From Coptis chinensis (taxonomy: Eukaryota > Streptophyta > Magnoliopsida > Ranunculales > Ranunculaceae): a stretch of DNA of 64,000 nt. This document shows, in pieces, positions 33,601 through 45,444 of this stretch. The DNA is taken from the NCBI GenBank assembly GCA_015680905.1, contig CM027384.1, forward strand, positions 67,463,001 to 67,527,000. The letters run 5' to 3'. A program made the position numbers and the translations under genes. The notes under the pieces are model-generated. The model did not search any database. It had not been told where the DNA came from and saw only the letters and a list, made by a program, of their open reading frames with translations. Numbering within the stretch: the first letter of the stretch is position 1; every line of letters begins with the position of its first letter.

Positions 33601-34018
33601 TCCTTACCAGTTCTAGGTATTTAGCCATTCATTCATCCCTGGCCTCGTAACCTCCATTAACTTAAAACACAACCAGCTGTGAGTCACTAAAAATTGTGAG
33701 GTGTGTTAAGCCTAGGTCGAGAACCATTGTGAGTCCAGCAAGTGTTGCCTCATACTCTACTTCATTGTTAGAGGCATTCCAACCTAACTGGATGGCTTTC
33801 TCCAGTCACATGTTGTCAGGAGTAACTAATACAGCTCCACCTCCTGCACCTCTATCATTTGAAGATCCATCCAGAAACAATCGCCATCCGGAGCGTGCCT
33901 CCCAAAGGTCTGGTTGGGTATTTGGGGATTCAAGTAGGATGTTATCATCTGAATTGGGGATTGTTGAGTCGTACCCAGTGTAGGTAATTGGGAAATCTCC
34001 TAAGAATTCTGCTAGTGC
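33601..34018 (-). pseudogene. Second (archaeal-type) RNase H of Z
   Basis: Minus-strand text reads WRLFLDGSSNDRGAGGGAVL, then [19 protein letters not shown] and [10 protein letters not shown], the D-E-D pattern of the additional RNase H that marks the Tat lineage. A TGA interrupts where T reads CGA (after PDNM). The equivalent in T is 53110-53387. Confidence 0.8.
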
Positions 34019-35671
34019 CTAACCCTTCTCTAAGATTCCTAGGACGTAGATAATATCATACTCTGACAGTTGTACTGACCATTTAGCTAACCTTCCTAAC
34101 CTATTCGGCCTTTTTGGAACTGATCGTAACTGGTATTCTATGATTACTTTAATAGTGTGGGACTGGAAGTATGGTCGTAATTTCTCTGCCGTAAAAACAA
34201 GGGCTAAAGCGACTCTTTCGAGTTTAGGGTACCTTGTTTCTACCGGTAGGAGCGTTTGACTCAAGAAATAGACAGGTTTTTCAACCTTCTTTTTGTCCAC
34301 ACGTATCAATACAGAACTGATACCGTAGTCAGATGAAGAGAGATAAATACCCAAAACTTCTCCCTCAACAGGTTTAGAAAGGATTGGTGGTGCCCCCAGG
34401 TACGTTTTGAGTTGATCGAATGTTTTTTGGCATTCTTCCGTCCATGCAAATGAGGTATATTTTCACAGTAATTGAAACAGAAGTTTGCACTTATCTGAAC
34501 TCTTGGAGATGAACATGTTCATAGTTGTTAACCTGCAAGTAACTTTTTGAACCTCTTTCATGTTTTTAGGTGAAGGCATTTCTATGAGCGCCCGAATCTG
34601 ATCTGGCTTTGCCTAGATTCCTCGCTTAGTAACCAGATACCCTAAAAACTTCCTTGATAAGACAGCGAAAGCACATTTTGCCAGGTTGAGTTTCATGCGA
34701 TACTCTCGAAGGATGTCAAATGCACGTTTTAGGTGGGAGAGATAGTCTCCACGTTTTAGGCTTTTGATCAAGAGATCGTCTACATACATCTCCACAATGT
34801 CGCCTATCAATCCCTCAAACATTTTGTTTACCAAACGTTGGTTCTTGGCTCCCGCATTTTCCAGTCCAAACAGCATGACCTGATAACAATACAGGCCATC
34901 CACGGTTGTGAAACTAGCATGCTTGTGGTCTTCCTTATGCAATGGGATCTAGTTGTAGCCAAACAACCCATCTGTGAAAGATAACAATTCATGTCCAGCC
35001 ATCGCATCCACCAATTTGTCAATCCGTGGCACAGGGTAACTGTCTTCTTACGTACTGGGACAATATTAGAAATTCAGGTGGGGAAATTGATTTCCCTGAC
35101 AAAATTAGCTGTCTTTAGCTTTTCAACTTTGGCTTTCACTGCTTTGGATCCTCCAGCATCTATTTTTCTCAGTTTCTATTTGACTACTATTATATCACTG
35201 CAGACATTGAGCCAGTGGCATGCCACATGGGTCAATTATATTCCTGCCATTTCTTCGAATAACTAAGCAAACACGTTTTTGTGTTCTCAGAGGAAATGTA
35301 TTAGAGCCTAGCGCTCTTCAGAACTCAATAAGGTGCTGATGAAAGTGGTCTTGGGCGAGCTTCCTCCCATAATTTCCATTTCCTATAATGGCTCTAGTGA
35401 GGGGGGATCCTCCTTCTCTCTTGGAACCGGGTCCGGGAGAAGGGGATCCAACTGTAATTGCTATTTGGCGGGTTGCCCCACCTCCATTGGTTCGAAAGGG
35501 AGTGGTGACTGCCTTGTCGCCAGAGCATAGCATGTTTTGGCAGCCACTTGATCTCCTTTGATTGTCTAAATTTTCCCATTATGTGGGAATTTTAGACATT
35601 GGTGATAGGTGTTGGGAATAGCGTGGAGTCTGTGCAGCCAGGTCCTGGCTAAGATCATATGATAGGGTGTG
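34019..35671 (-). pseudogene. Reverse transcriptase and first RNase H of Z
   Basis: RT reads HKHASFTTVDGLYCYQVMLF, the catalytic EMYVDDLLIKS (YVDD encoded by 34775-34786) and KFLGYLVTKRGI on the minus strand (34942-34613). RNase H follows at 34354-34019 (YLSSSDYGISSVLIRVDKKK, PVYFLSQTLLPVE). Upstream to 35671 lie the RT fingers and the protease end, with stops and shifts. Same arrangement as T 51280-52860. Confidence 0.8.
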
Positions 35672-35676
35672 TTAAC
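35672..35676. repeat. Target-site duplication of T, left copy (TTAAC)
   Basis: TTAAC here against TTAGC at 59550-59554; one transition separates the copies. Confidence 0.75.
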
Positions 35677-36028
35677 TGTAAGGGGGATTTCCCATCATTA
35701 GATGGATGACACGTGTATGGGAAATAACCCAGGACTATAGGTGTCCAGAATGAGACAAGGACCATCAGATCAATTCTGCGAATAAGTGATCTCGTGTTTA
35801 GCACGAGTGTTTAGTAGGCATGTGCCAGGCACATGACTGACCACCTCTAAGCATAACAGTTCTCCAAGTCATTAGGAACTAATATGGACAGTTCCTTAAC
35901 TGAAGGAAACGAAATAGGGCAATCTTTGATGATGAGGAAGGAATCATAATGACATATCTTAAGAGTTACCTTTTAGATATAATATTCCCATATACGAGGG
36001 GACATTATGATCAACAAGGAAATCTGCC
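35677..36028 (+). repeat. 5' LTR of T, first part
   Basis: Begins TGTAAGGGGGATTTCCC and is interrupted after CTGCC (36024-36028) by element B. It aligns with 58865-59216 of the 3' LTR with about 9% differences by eye, mostly C/T or G/A. Confidence 0.93.
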
Positions 36029-37547
36029 TGATAAGAGCCCAAAACTGTAGTTTTAACCCTGTAACAGTCATACTATTAGACCAATTATGTGAGTAATAAT
36101 TAAGAGTTAACACTGATTATGTGTTTTTATGCATTTCAGGCTTCAAAGTCCATTATGTGCAGAAATGTGCCACTTTAGCGAGATAAAGGAGCAAAGGTCG
36201 GTTACTAAGGAGTTCCGTGATTAAAGGCCAAGATTCAAGAAGATAAAGCCTTTCTAAAGCCCGGTCAAAAGCTGAAAAGTCGTCGGGCGAAATAGCACAC
36301 AAGTCGTGAGAACTTCGAAGGTCATTATCTTTGCACTCGACCTCGGAATGGGGCCTACCTTATGTCAAAACGACCGGCTCGGAAAGAGCTTTCCAATGGT
36401 CCAAGCCTTGACCCAATCAGAGGATCAAAAGTAGACGAAACGTCTATTGAAGCCAACTGCAGCTGAAGAGGCCTTTTTGGACTGAAAGTATTGGGTTTTG
36501 GGCCTGATTCTCTGGCCCAAAACATGGCTCCAAGCCCATGCACGATTTTTGGATCTGAATGTATAAAACCAAAGTTTCACTCTTTGTTAATGGTAGATAG
36601 GGTAGATAGTTAATGGTAGCTAGTTAGACCTAAAAATATATAGAATTCTAGATCTAGTTTTCAGTAGAGTAATTAAGTTTAAGTTCCATTTTCAATTCTT
36701 GTTTTAGATTAAGTCTTTGAATCATTGTTCTTGATTGATTAGATAAATAAGAATAGTTATTTTTGTCAATTTCGATTCTTGTCAGTTACAATTGTGTTAG
36801 ATCTGATTTCATTTATTACTTGTTATTCAATTCTTAGTTATTAATTAGATTTTAATTATTGTTTAAATTAGATTAGTAAATTTCAATTCTTTATATTATG
36901 TTTAGTTTTAATTTAATCAGAAATGATTGCGTAATGATTCTCGGCTAAACCTCCATTAGAAGGGGTTAAGAAGCCTTGATGAAAGCTTGATTCCGATTAT
37001 CGTAGAGTCGTCGTAAATTCCTTTCCACTCTAGAAACGATTAGTTCACCATGAGAATGGGTTTAATCGTTCACATGCTAGTTATGAATTGGTAGGAATGC
37101 CATGTGTAATTAGGGATTAGGAGTAACCATATTGTTCTGCTCAGCGGGCGATTCAATTCGGATTACTGACGATTAAATGGATAGTAGGATTAAGTCGAGT
37201 TAAGGTGGAATCAATCCCCCTCTAACTCCTTATCATAGAATCAACGTAGCATTCTCATAGTTGTTCTGATAATCGACTAGTTGCATCTTGTGGGTAGTTG
37301 CATCGTAGTCTAGTTGCCACTTCGTAAATCTCTCATTAGACTTTTTAGTTAAGAGTACTTATACGTAGAGAACATTAACATGCGGAAGGACTATGAGTGG
37401 AACGAATCACTCTACTCCACTATATATCATAGGATTGAGAGTAGAAATTTTTGATAAAATATAGGAACATAAGATAGTTTTAGTTTACTTACATTTTGAG
37501 TTCATCGTTCATTTCGTAGGTAAACTATCCAATTTTATGTTTTATCA
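36029..37547 (+). repeat. 5' LTR of B
   Basis: TGATAAGAGCCC to TTTTATCA, with a TATA box at 36562-36568 (TATAAAA). It differs from its partner at 47109-48628 by a few percent, including a cluster of small changes at 36240-36340. Confidence 0.95.
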
Positions 37548-37549
37548 AA

Positions 37550-37562
37550 TGGCGCCGCTGCC
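37550..37562 (+). other. Primer-binding site of B
   Basis: TGGCGCCGCTGCC, two bases after the LTR. The match to the longer site in M ends here (B continues ATC, M continues GGGG). Confidence 0.8.
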
Positions 37563-38210
37563 ATCTTAGTTTCACATTCGCATTGTTTTCGTAGTGTAAG
37601 TACTTTTCTTAAAGTCCCATTTCACCCACCCACCCTTGTTTGATTCATACCGTGGTTTTCCATTTCATCGTTGAAAAATTCGACAAAATTACACTGAGCG
37701 CGATCGGGCCTATAAGGAGCGCACCTGCGCCCTATAGCCTGGAACACGAGCGCGACCCGCCCCCATACCGAGCGCGACCTGCCCTAAGTTATTGGAACAC
37801 GAGCGCGACCCGCGCCCTATGCGAGCGCACCCGTGCCCTTTGCTAATTTTTTCGGAATTCTACAGTTTTGACTCGAACTTTGATTTTGCAAGTTTTTCAG
37901 TGTTCTAACTTGTTATTTACACTGAACACGCGTAAACAAGACGCTATTCATAAGCGAAGCAAGGACACAATCAGGTATTCCTTTCTTCCACACCTCGCAT
38001 CTCCTGTTAGAGGTTTATACTAGTATATCAGATTTGTTTGGAGTGTTGATGTGTTTAGCTAAGTTTGGTTTTAGCCTTGTATGAGATTAAGGTCTGGCCG
38101 AACAAAAACACCGAACGTAATTACCCAACAACGTCAACAAACAAGTCTATCTAGTATACCACCCACTACACCTCTAGCTACTATTTCACACACATCACGA
38201 CCACAATACG
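37563..38210 (+). other. 5' leader of B with GC-rich repeats
   Basis: Noncoding. At 37695-37839 there are six copies of a motif like GAGCGCGACCCGCGCCCTA, some separated by TGGAACAC. The remainder is collinear with the M leader. Confidence 0.65.
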
Positions 38211-39895
38211 ATGGAGAAGAGACTCCTCTCTCGACTTCTACAAAGCCTTGGCGATAGCCCCAAATCTTGCATCGTTTCTAGCGGACCGGTGGGGATTTTC
38301 GAATCCCCAAATATTTTAATTTGTTACCCGTTTTTTTCATGGATTAGACCATGAAAAACCTTATCATCATCATCGTAGGATTGAACAAGTCCTAACGACA
38401 TTCCACCATCCCTACGGTTGGTGCGGAACAAATTAAACTAAGGGTATTCCCTTTCACCTTAGCGATAAAGGCGTCTTGGTTAAGCGCCCAAACGCCTAAT
38501 TATGTGGACTCGTGGGCTAAACTTGTTCAGCTGTTTATGGAAAATTTTTACCCACCCCTAAAGACGGATGAGATGCTTTCCAAGATTCATTTCTTTCGAC
38601 AAAATCCTCATGAAACATTTTCAGAGGCTTGGAATCGTTTTACCGATCTCCTTATAGAGTGTCCACATCATAACTTAGCGAAAGACACGTTAGTTCGTGC
38701 CTTTTTCAAAGGACTTCTACACCACTATAAAGAAGTCCTAGACATAATGAATGGGGGTAGTTTCTTAAGCAAAGGAGCCTCGGAGGCTTATAAATTTTTA
38801 GAGGATCAAACTAAGCGAAATAACAACTGGGGGGGTAGTGATGATATCCACCGCTCCGCTAGTTCATCAAATATAGTTAAGGCCGCTAGTATGTTTGAAA
38901 TAAAAAACGATCCCAAGCTTAAAACTCTAATCGAATCACTCACTAAAAAGGTAGAGGCCATTTCTGTTCAACAAAAGCCTATCCCCGTCATGAACGTAAA
39001 TTCAAATCCATGTAGTTTCATTTGGAGCCACGAGCATCGACTCCCAATCGTCCTATAGCCTATGAACAGGCTTGTTCCATTAATAGTGAACCTAACGCCC
39101 CTTGGAGACAAAATCCCAACTTCGGTTGGAGAAATAACCAACACGTCACACCTCCAAGGTACAATAATCAATATGTTAGGCCAACACAAAGTTTTAACCA
39201 AGCTCCACCACGACAAGGGATGTGGTCGGGGGTAATTTTAATAATTATAACAACCAAGTGCAACCTCGACAAGGTCAAGCACAGAGTCAAGGTAGTTATA
39301 ATAATTATAATGCTAATAGAGGTATCGTTCCGGTAAATAATAACTATCAAAATCCACCCATAAATAATTCACGTGAAATAGTTCCAGTCACACCACCCAT
39401 GACTACTACACCCACACAACCGGATCGTCTTGACACCTTCATACAAGTGAGCCAAAAACTTTTCCAAACCATGGCTCAATCTAACTAACAGATTCTACAA
39501 TCCGTTAATAATTTAACCCAACAGTTGGCTCAAGATAAAGCCCAACCCAAAGGTGTGTTTCTAGGTCATGAAATATCTAATCCTAAAACAACAAATACAG
39601 CCTTTGAGGTAACCAATAATACTAGTAATGAATATGAAAATGTAGGTGAGCTAAAGGCCATCACCACTCTCCGTTCTGGCAGAGTGGTTGATAACAAAGT
39701 AACTACACCTATAGTTACCCCACCAATCGCCCCTACACCTGCTATTTTACTAGATACGAAATAGAAACTGAAGAGCCTACCCTTTGTAGAGGTACCAGTT
39801 ATAACACAACCTAAGAAACAGAAAGCCACAGTTAAACATCCGGTGATACCATTGCTAAATATAGACATAAACCACCGTTTCCACAAAAATTAGCC
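38211..39895 (+). pseudogene. gag of B, broken
   Basis: The start at 38211 (MEKRLLSRLLQSL) matches M. The main open segment 38504-39058 reads SWAKLVQLFMENFYPPLKTD, then FRQNPHETFSEAWNRF and TDLLIECPHHNLAKD, then MNGGSFLSKGASEAYKFLED: the Athila gag core. An Asn/Gln/Gly-rich tail follows (39222-39488), then a linker segment (39525-39764). Frames change at least three times. Gag makes the particle and binds the element RNA, so an element with only gag and protease can still be packaged by helpers. Confidence 0.8.
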
Positions 39896-40430
39896 GTGTT
39901 AACTAGGGATACTAATTATGAGGAGATTAGGGACGTTTTCAAGAATCTAACTATAAACCTTCCCTTCCTCGAAGCTATTAAAAAGCTACCACACCATGCT
40001 AAGTTTCTTAAGAAATTGTGTACTACTAGGCGTAAGACCAATATACCGAAAGACGCCTTTTTAACAGAACAATTCCCAACTCTATCTGAACATAATGGAA
40101 TTGTTAAGTACAAGGACCCTGGTCGCCCTACTGTACAATGCACCTTAGGAAATTCTTATACGACGACCGCGTTATTAGACTTGGGGGCTAGTGTTAACTT
40201 ACTCCCGTTTTATTTGTATAGACAAATAGGTCTAGACGAGATGCAACCCACTAAAATGACGTTGCAATTAGCTGATCGGTCTATTAAGTATCCTAAGGGT
40301 GTCGTCGAAAATGTGCTGGTAAAAATTCAGGATTTCTACTATCCGGCTGATTTTGTCATCCTCGATCACTGAAGTGGATTAACGACTGTCTCGATCATCT
40401 TAGGCGTCCTTTCCGGCAACCGCCAATGCG
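39896..40430 (+). CDS. Aspartic protease region of B
   Basis: Open from 39896 to 40372 (158 codons). The lead-in reads TTRRKTNIPKDAFLTEQFPT; the active site is ALLDLGASVNLLPFYLYRQI, the DLG form usual in Athila; then MTLQLADRSIKYPKGVVENV and YPADFVILDH. The frame is intact across the whole domain core, unlike the gag before it. Normally followed by RT; here RT is missing. The first Met of the open frame is unlikely to be the true start, since the protease is made as part of gag-pol. Confidence 0.8.
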
Positions 40431-41318
40431 CTCATTAATTGCCGCGATGGTTCAATGTCCATGTCTTTTGGCCATCTTGTGTTGAAGTCAATGTTTTAAA
40501 ACAAAGACACAGTTACCCGATTCGTCTATGGATGGAGAGGTTAGCATGATCGAGCTTTGCTCGAGATTATTTCAACAACACGTTCCCCGATAATCATATG
40601 CCCAAATTTCTTTCCTTTGGAAGTTCGGACTCAACATTTCCATCCCTACACTAGTCGATACACATATTACGGATGAGGATAAGATAGATGACTTTCTCAA
40701 AGATGTAGAGGACTATCATAGTAACGAGGATATGACCAATCTAGATGAGCAATTCGATGAGTTTCTTAGAGCAGGTGATGATTCATCCTATCAAGAACTA
40801 CTTTGCACAACATCCACCTCGACTTCCCTCCTTCCACCCTTTCAAAGGAATCTCGAAGTTTGCTTTTCGATCCTTTTGTTTCTTCTGTGCTTCATAAGTT
40901 TTTAAATCCACCTAGTAAACAAATACTTCAGAAGACAAAAGCGTTTGACACCTTCATTTTCAGACTTGAAATAGTCCCTACACACACCATGAATGAGTTT
41001 TGTGCTAAAACCACATCCTCATTGGTTACATTCTGTCCTTCTACAACTTATCCATATCCACCATATTCTCCACAACCATTCACTTTTCCACACTTATTTA
41101 CTAGAACACCCACTCGTTCAAAAATGGAAAAGAAGGTGCATGCTAGGTTACGTAATAGGGTTATCCAACTTCGCTTTCAATTCACTAGGTTGCGTCATAG
41201 GAAATCTTGGTGCTTGATTGTGTTTGGATATATTTTCTATGATATTTATTTATGGAATGATCCACAACTATTTCGGTTGTTGATATATGATAAACTGCAT
41301 GTTCATACATATGTTTAG
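40431..41318 (+). CDS. Unknown ORF replacing RT-RNase H-integrase in B
   Basis: Between the protease and the post-integrase spacer lies about 0.9 kb with a 171-codon frame (40803-41318) beginning MHNIHLDFPPSTLSKE. A Tyr/Pro/Phe/Thr-rich middle (about 41035-41115) and a basic segment (KKVHARLRNRVIQLRFQFTR) follow, ending YLWNDPQLFRLLIYDK. The last motif faintly recalls the SWDEPYL pre-integrase motif of Athila, so it may be a scar of the pol deletion. I recognise no domain. It could be filler DNA or a rearranged pol remnant rather than a gene. Confidence 0.4.
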
Positions 41319-42384
41319 ATAAAGTCTCAAGTATCTGACTATAAACGACTCAACTTTTGTGTTTGGTACATTTTCTTTCATTTCCATATATTGGTGAGTG
41401 AACCATTAAGGTAACCGGGCCCTCCCTTAGGAGTGTGTGGCTGTAAGTACCGGATCCTAAGTCCACGATTAACATAATTCACGTTTTCCACTCTTGCATG
41501 TTTTTCTCGAATTTTTGAGTCATGTTTCTCTATGGGGTGAATTATGTCTTTCTTGCTCATTGTTTTTCCTTATAAAAGAGAAAAATATTAAATAATAAAC
41601 ATAGTAATCTAGGAAGTCTCGGGAATCTGACTTTAAAAGACCCACTGTTAAAAAACGAATTTTCTAAACTTTGTTGTAAAAAATTTGTTTGGGGGTGGGG
41701 TGTTCGTGTTTCCGTCCTAAAATGTTTTATGTCCCATTAGAATTGTTTAGGCCGTTTAGTTGTATTCCGATTTGGGTTGACATAATCTATGAATTTAGAG
41801 TTCAGTCGTTCGCATAACGTACGTCATGCACGCACTTTGAGGCATTTTCCACTATCTTATATTTCATCCACAGTCGGAATAGAGTGTTTTATGGATCATT
41901 AGATTGGAAATTCTCTCCTGATCATTTCCATATCTCATTCGCAAAAATCGGACAGGTAACGAAGCGGCAATTTTGATTTGAAGTTTCGCGAAAAAATCGA
42001 AAAATTCAAAAATTTCGAATTGGGCTTGGGCCCAACCCGTGCCCACCGGCAGCGCACCCGCACCCGCACCCTTACCTTCACCATCAGTTCATCATTTTTT
42101 CCACAAACCGCCATTAACAAAGCTTCAAACCCGACCAAAAAAATAAATTAAAAACAAAACCTAATTAACCCACCCACAATCCAAGACCCAACCCAAATCT
42201 ACTCCAACCACAAGACCCCACAACCTCCACCAATTTACATCAACAAAACCACTGGAAAATCAAAAAAAAAAAAATGGTGGTGTTGCTGCCACCCACCACC
42301 ACCACCACCATCGCTTTTTTTAGTGAGGTGTCCCTCATTGCTTCCCCTACCTTCTACAAACCTCAAACCGTATTCAAACTTCCA
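41319..42384 (+). other. Spacer between pol and ORF1 of B
   Basis: Collinear with M 10535-11578. It includes TTTGTTTGGGGGTGGGG (41684-41700, like the polypurine tract) and a GC-rich motif run AGCGCACCCGCACCCGCACC (about 42051-42071). No gene is seen. Confidence 0.65.
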
Positions 42385-43566
42385 ATGGCTCAACAACGCC
42401 GAATTTTACCAGAACAAGCTTTTACTAGCGACCACTTCGCGCCGTTTTACGGTGACGAAATGATCAGTAGAGACTGGAATAGCTTGTGGTACTTTCGACC
42501 GAAGCCTATTACCACGAAGACTTAGTCCGACAGTTCTACAATACGAAGGAGTTGGAGGGGACTAGGATTTTTGTTATGGTGGCGAAGAGGAGGAAGGAAG
42601 TGACTACTGGGTTGTTGGCTGAGATTCTAGGCATTCCGCCTAGAATCCATCTAGATGTCACGTTGCAGGAGTCCCAATATAATGGGGTAGAGCCATTGAT
42701 GAACGTGACAGTTACCGAAGGGAACTACAATGCGAGATCGCATTGTGTTCGCCAGGCATCCCTAAGAACCAACCAACTGGTTGCAGCTTAGTGGATTGGT
42801 CGGAACGTCCTGGGGAAGGAGAAGGTCAGCGACATCGGCCTGAACTACCTCTACATTTTATGGATACTCCAGGAGCAGAAGTACGAGTTCTGTATCTTGG
42901 AGTTTTTGCTTAGCATGATTAGGGGAGTAGGGAAGGCTGTTGCACCTCTCCCTGTGTTGATAACCAAGATCATGCTGAAGTTGAGAGCAGCTCCGGCATC
43001 TGATAGGACTTACATCACCCTACACCGAAACCCTCGCATCTATAAGGAGTGTGTCCAACGAGTTTGGAGGTTGCCTGAGGATAGGGTAGAGGACGAGGAG
43101 TATGATGGAAATGAGAATGCCGAGGAGGATGGGGGAAACAAGAATGCCTCGGAGGATGAGGAGGACTTGACTTGTTTTGATGCGGATGCCTTGGAGAGTC
43201 TGCCGGTCGGATGCGTAACTCATGGTTGTGATTCATCGTGGGCATCGCGTTAAGCTCAACACTATCTGCGAAGACCTCCGGACTCGACAGGCAACTATCC
43301 ATCATAACTTCGAGATCCGTACCCAGAGAGAGGATGAGAGGTGGGAACAGATAAGGGCCGAGCTAGAAGCTCAGCGCCAGTTCCGGACCGACATGCTTGC
43401 ACGATTCCCACCTCACGGGGATTCTCCTTCTGAGGACACACCATCGAGGCACGAGCATCGTCGCCGGAGGACGAATGGTGCTGGCCCATCGGGAGCTCAG
43501 GAGCCATCTCCTGAGCGTGTGCCCTCCGCTACCAGTACAGGAGTGGTTAGGGATAGTATCGTTTGA
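42385..43566 (+). pseudogene. Athila post-pol ORF1 of B, broken
   Basis: Starts MAQQRRILPEQAFT (42385). The in-frame ATG at 42274 adds a His/Pro/Thr-rich tract not seen as coding in O. A one-base shift lies near 42500. The second segment (42486-42791) reads EDLVRQFYNTKELEGTRIFV then LLAEILGIPPRIHL, and stops at TAG 42789-42791 where O has CAG. Next are LLSMIRGVGKAVAPLPVLIT, an acidic stretch rich in E and D, and from 43222 a charged coiled-coil-like end with RHEHRRRRTNGAGPSG. Total about 390 codons. Function unknown. Confidence 0.7.
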
Positions 43567-44370
43567 TGTTCTATTTTTATTTGTAGTTTCATTATTGTCA
43601 TTTATTTTCATGTAAGTTTTATTTCCGTAATTTGAATTTTGTAGTGAAATGTGCCATTATGAAAATTTTAATATAATGCGGTTATTTTCATTATCGTGGT
43701 TGTTTAATATTGATCCCACCTTCCCAAATTGTTTGGGGGTGGTTTTATCTATTCCAAAGATGATTTTTATATGACCCTCGCCTTAGAATTTATCTTTGGA
43801 GTCAAGGTGAAAATATGGCCGTTTAGGCATATCTATGAATAAGTATCATTGTAGGATGAAATCTCGATTAAATAGGTAGATTCTATCATAAATTCAACCT
43901 AAAAGATACTAGGTTTGTTTTAGAATCAAGAAAATGAGTTGTTTCCGTTTTGGGTTTGGAAATTTTGGTATTTTCGAAACCGCAGAAAAACCTTTTGGCA
44001 ACTTCGATCCGTTTTAGCAACTTAAAACCTATATAAACTTCATACATTCTACACTCACAACTCACACTACACCTAACCTCCATCACTCACCTTTCACTCC
44101 CCATGATTCCCCACGTTTCGCCTCATTTTCCGAAGTTTAATGACTCGAAAGACTTTCAGGCTTCTCTGAGGCACTTTTCGCTCATTTTTTTTTTTCAAAT
44201 TTTTTGTCGAGGCCTTTTCAAGATTTTTAAACCGAAAGCGACCCACCCGCTCAAACACTGGATTTCAAATCTTGAGTGCACTGCATACCGACTTTCGTGG
44301 ACCAGAAAATTCCAGTTTTCTACAGGTAGTTTCCGGATCATTCGTAGCTATTCCAGAGCGTAATTTTGAG
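43567..44370 (+). promoter_or_regulatory. Spacer with internal promoter before ORF2 of B
   Basis: Contains TTGTTTGGGGGTGGTTTTAT (43729-43748, nearly the 3' polypurine tract), the conserved TTTTTGGCAACTT-type block (about 43992-44003), the TATA box CTATATAAAC (44029-44038) and the start-like CACTCACAACTCACACTAC. It is collinear with O 1313-2178. Confidence 0.55.
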
Positions 44371-45294
44371 ATGACATCTCCAACCTTGATACCGGAACAG
44401 TCTTTTGAAGATTTGTTCCAAAGCACTACTTATGGTGCTTGGTTTTTGAAGGGCGATCACATCGTTAATTTCGGGAGCCGCTTATGGTAAGACCTGATGC
44501 ACTTTATTCTCCAACACTAGCATCTTATTTTTACGATAACTGCATTTTCTTTAAAAGACCAGATGGAGAACAAGTGTTCTCCAACATTGATAATGAACCA
44601 ATGGAAATTACCAGGTTCTTGCTAGCATTTGTTCTTGGACTTGCTATGCCCGCTAAAATACAAGACCCATGGTGCTATTGGGTAGATAATATGTATGTCT
44701 ACACTTATGAGTTTTTGCATGAGTCCTATGGGGCAGGCATTTTCCGTATCGAGAACCAAGGGGACTATAACGTCGCCTTTGGTAGCCTGTCCATGAACAT
44801 AGGAACTGTTATGTTTTGGATCATGCTAAACATTTTAGGGGAATGGCGTTTTTCTTCTGTGAATGATGTCACTTGCAGCGTCTTCCTTGCTTTAGCCATG
44901 GGACGTATGTGTCATGACCTTCCCCGAACCTTGATGTCTAGTTTAGCTCGATCCCATAGCATGAGGCATAAGTTCCTTCTTATGCCTGTTCTAGTTTCCC
45001 GTATTATGCTATGTTTCTTTCCTATTTTTTGTACACGTTCCACACATTGGATTACGATTAATCGCACGACCCACCAATAGTATTATTCAATCTTTCCGTG
45101 CAATGACTTGGCAAGGGTGGAGGATACAACCTCATCAAGTTGCACCCTACACCCCGTCAGACCAAGTTTCTCTAAATAGGTTAGCAATAATAAATGATAA
45201 ATGGCGGGAAGCCTGGCAAATTATCATGGCATGGCAGGATGCAAAGGAACCTCACTTCTTTATGGAAGAAGAGGATGAGGAAGATGATGAGTAA
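44371..45294 (+). pseudogene. Athila post-pol ORF2 of B, broken
   Basis: Starts MTSPTLIPEQSFEDLFQSTT (44371). A frameshift near 44470 leads to the long segment 44484-45080: MVRPDALYSPTLASYFYDNC, then RFLLAFVLGLAMPAKIQD, the conserved FGSLSMNIGTVMFWIMLNIL, and a hydrophobic run near FLLMPVLVSRIMLCFFPIF that could be a membrane segment. A stop follows, then the C-terminus (45103-45294) ends MEEEDEEDDE. Collinear with O and M. The hydrophobic run is the only hint of a membrane role. Confidence 0.7.
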
Positions 45295-45307
45295 TGCGGG
45301 AGATAAG

Positions 45308-45444
45308 GTAAGTTTTCATTCTAGTTAGTGTCTGCTTATGTCCCTAGCAATTTCATTCTTGTTAACCCCATAATGGGTAGAACTCGTATAGAGTTGCGTC
45401 AGTTTTTATTTCCTATGTTAGTACATTCTAACTTTATTTTTCAG
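45308..45444 (+). other. Putative intron just after ORF2 in B
   Basis: AAG|GTAAGTTTTC...TATTTTTCAG|ATGTTCC, 137 bp, the counterpart of the segments in O and M. Confidence 0.5.

Larger units (their letters stand above)
31587..35676 (-). mobile_element. Tat-like element Z, pol part
   Basis: Z continues after the CACTA insertion. Reading on the minus strand it holds the end of protease, RT, RNase H, second RNase H, integrase and the spacer with palindromes. It is cut at 35676 by T, with TTAAC (35672-35676) matching TTAGC (59550-59554) apart from one base. T's own protease region shows the same site uninterrupted at 51270-51274. Confidence 0.9.

Noticed and set aside
35318..35580. Several overlapping ORFs on both strands (also 51416-51613)
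   Set aside because: They are shadows of the region before RT in Z and T; the real frame matches ERQALIHFL-type text.
40803..41318. Functional capture of a host gene in B
   Set aside because: No recognised domain, no splice signals and a faint pre-integrase motif near the end; a rearranged pol remnant is equally likely, so capture is not claimed.
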